A stretch of DNA of 49,200 bases, taken from positions 74,384 through 123,583 of the forward strand of contig JANEMA010000001.1 of NCBI GenBank assembly GCA_024510845.1, in the 5' to 3' direction. The translations under genes and the position numbers were made by a program. The notes below the pieces were generated by a model. That model did not search any database and was not told the origin of the DNA. It worked only from the letters and a program-made list of their open reading frames with translations. Positions 47,855 to 49,200 of the stretch are shown here, piece after piece; positions within the stretch are counted from its first letter, which is position 1; every line of letters starts with the position of its first letter. The stretch is from Gammaproteobacteria bacterium (GTDB lineage Bacteria > Pseudomonadota > Gammaproteobacteria > Chromatiales > Chromatiaceae).

Positions 47855-48884
47855 GCTTTCGTTTCTGGAAACGGATCAAAATCGCCCCCGGCGTAACCCT
47901 GAACCTGAGCAAGTCGGGTGGGTCGCTTTCCTTTGGGCCACGAGGTGCGAAGTTTACCGTCGGATCAAGAGGCAAACGTGCCACGATGGGCATTCCGGGA
48001 ACGGGACTGTTCTACACGACACCGATCCCTGGCGGGAAGGGTGGAAAGAGACGTTCCGCTTCCTCCGCGGCGACCCCAACGGTAAGCCCGAAAGATCACC
48101 TGACACTGGGTTTCTTCAAGCGGCTGGTCACGCCCGATGACGAGGAGGCCCTTGTGGATGGTTGCCGGGAGCTGGTACCTGGCGATGAAAACAAGGCGCT
48201 CATGTATCTGAAGAAAGCAACGCATCTGGCAGACGGTGCCTATCTGGCGGGTTTTCTCTCGCTCAAGCAGGCGCAGCAACAGAAAGCCGCAGATTATTTG
48301 GGCCTGGCCGCCGAGAACCCCCGCTGTTTGGGCCGCTACTTCGACAAATATGGCATCTCCGCCACGATGAGCCTGCCGATTACTGACGAGGTGTCTGTGC
48401 ATGTCGGGCCGGATCTTCGCGGCGTGTTGCTGGGCCTGGTGGAGGCCTGTCAGGGTCAGAAGCACTGGGCGGATGCCACTGCCTGTCTGGAGAGGCTGCG
48501 GCGTCTGGACCCCGACGACGTTGTGGTCAAGCTGTCACTGGCAGAGCTACTGCTGGAGGCCTCCTCCGGTGACCGCAATGTGTACCGGAAAGTGGTTCGT
48601 CTGGCAGAAGGCATTGAGAACGAAACGCCTGTTCATACTGTGTTGCTGTTCTACAAGGCGAAGGCTCTGCACGGACTCGGGCTTCTGGATGTGGCACGGG
48701 ATACTTTGACCGGTGCGCTACGCCGCAAGAAGGGCCGCTCCGGGGAGCTGCTTCGGGCGATCAGGTATGAGCGGACCAAGTCTACGAGGATCTCGGTCAG
48801 CACCGCCGGGCGCGTAGCGAGCTCGAAAAGCTGTATGCCGAGACACCGGATTATGAGGATGTGGCCGCCCGCTTGGGATTGTAG
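47851..48884 (+). pseudogene. DUF4236-domain protein with a C-terminal frameshift
   Basis: The N-terminal ~55 residues are a DUF4236 domain (FWKRIKIAPGVTLNLSKSGG, SFGPRGAKFTVGSRGKRAT, GTGLFYT), followed by a helical TPR-like region in which YLKKATHLADGAYLAGFLSL and LERLRRLDPDDVVVKLSLAELL are seen. Function unknown. After KGRSGELLRAIRYERTK a one-base loss near 48780 shifts the frame: read one base over, the protein would continue VYEDLGQHRRARSELEKLY to a TAG at 48882-48884. The present frame instead reads on to 48978 with unrelated sequence. Upstream it overlaps a truncated tail. Confidence 0.8.
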
Positions 48885-48971
48885 GCGATTGGCGAGAGCT
48901 GAAAGATACCATTTTTCCTATGCAATATATAAGCTTAAGTCAGATATTGCAGAAGGTAACATATATGCCCC

Positions 48972-48986
48972 CATATAGGTTATATG
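48972..48986. promoter_or_regulatory. Inverted repeat over the toxin start codon
   Basis: CATATA (48972-48977) and TATATG (48981-48986) are perfect inverted repeats 3 bp apart, the second containing the ATG of the toxin-like frame. The AT-rich stretch 48900-48985 around it contrasts with the surrounding DNA. Such sites are typical of autoregulated toxin-antitoxin operators; that role is inference. Confidence 0.4.
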
Positions 48987-49200
48987 ACAGAGGTTGGAGA
49001 GTACCTTGATGCGCAAGGGTGCAGCCCTTATGCCAAATAGTTCGATCACCTGAATGTCGCCGCTGTGGTCGAGGTGGCGACAGCAGTCCATCGGATGGAG
49101 CAGGGTAATTTCTCTAACGTGAAAGGTATCGGTGCCGGCGTCCATGAGTACCGGATTGATTTTGGCCTTGGCTATCGAATCTGCTTCGTCGCCCCTGAAG
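48984..49200 (+). pseudogene. RelE/HigB-like toxin gene with a nonsense codon (runs off the window)
   Basis: From ATG 48984 the frame reads MTEVGEYLDAQGCSPYAK, then TAG at 49038-49040, then continues in the same frame as FDHLNVAAVVEVATAVHRME and GNFSNVKGIGAGVHEYRIDF. The pattern after the stop is that of the phage-derived HigB/RelE-type addiction toxin family, which usually has Trp after the K of PYAK; a TGG to TAG change would explain it. The rest lies outside the window, so presence of an antitoxin cannot be judged. Confidence 0.72.

Noticed and set aside
47796..48140. Frame of 114 codons overlapping the start of the DUF4236 gene
   Set aside because: The other frame encodes the DUF4236 domain in the same stretch, so this one is a shadow.

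Overview
This window reads as a chromosomal segment of a GC-rich gammaproteobacterium. Three things support that: the full division and cell wall (dcw) cluster in the gammaproteobacterial order, the conserved rsmI / lpoA-yraN-diaA-dolP block beside rnpB, and the lpxC-dciA-M23-secA-argJ-Nudix/ThiE and yacG-coaE-pilD-pilC-pilB orders also seen in Pseudomonas and Chromatiales relatives. A stand-alone proteobacterial phosphoribulokinase suggests an autotroph using the Calvin cycle, and three tandem DUF2173-type genes fit a chemolithotrophic, perhaps sulfur-oxidising, lineage. That lifestyle is inference; no species is named.

Layout. 1-1250: three tandem small DUF2173-like genes. 1416-7834: a forward run of pcnB, folK, panB, panC, an MscS-type channel, a decayed fragment, a CoA-binding protein and greB. 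7835-8433: an insertion sequence remnant. 8434-14424: reverse-strand block lpoA-yraN-diaA-dolP, then an FAD-linked 2-hydroxyacid dehydrogenase and prkB. 14557-15838: rsmI and the RNase P RNA with a strong terminator. 16092-34994: the dcw cluster from its MraZ-regulated promoter to lpxC, almost every junction overlapping. 35001-41819: dciA (reverse), then M23 peptidase, secA, argJ, Nudix-ThiE fusion and a small membrane ORF. 41855-46828: reverse-strand yacG, a zapD remnant, coaE, pilD, pilC, pilB. 46846-49200: a decayed accessory edge with an IS5-family remnant, a truncated ORF tail, a frameshifted DUF4236 gene and a RelE/HigB-like toxin gene with a nonsense codon.

How it works together. The dcw cluster supplies peptidoglycan precursors (MurC-F, MraY, MurG, DdlB), septal synthesis (FtsI, FtsW) and the divisome core (FtsQ, L, A, Z). 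LpoA is expected to activate PBP1A and DolP to support the outer membrane. PilB, PilC and PilD are the motor, platform and prepilin peptidase of type IV pili. DciA, DiaA and YacG act on replication initiation and gyrase.

Most of the window is conserved housekeeping DNA. I see no clear-cut new defence or mobile system. The less ordinary features are the DUF2173 trio, a 51-codon ORF between murC and murB with overlapping junctions on both sides, an apparent internal deletion of zapD that keeps its frame into yacG, a probable AUC start of pcnB, 10-bp phased MraZ boxes, and clustered gene decay at the right edge.
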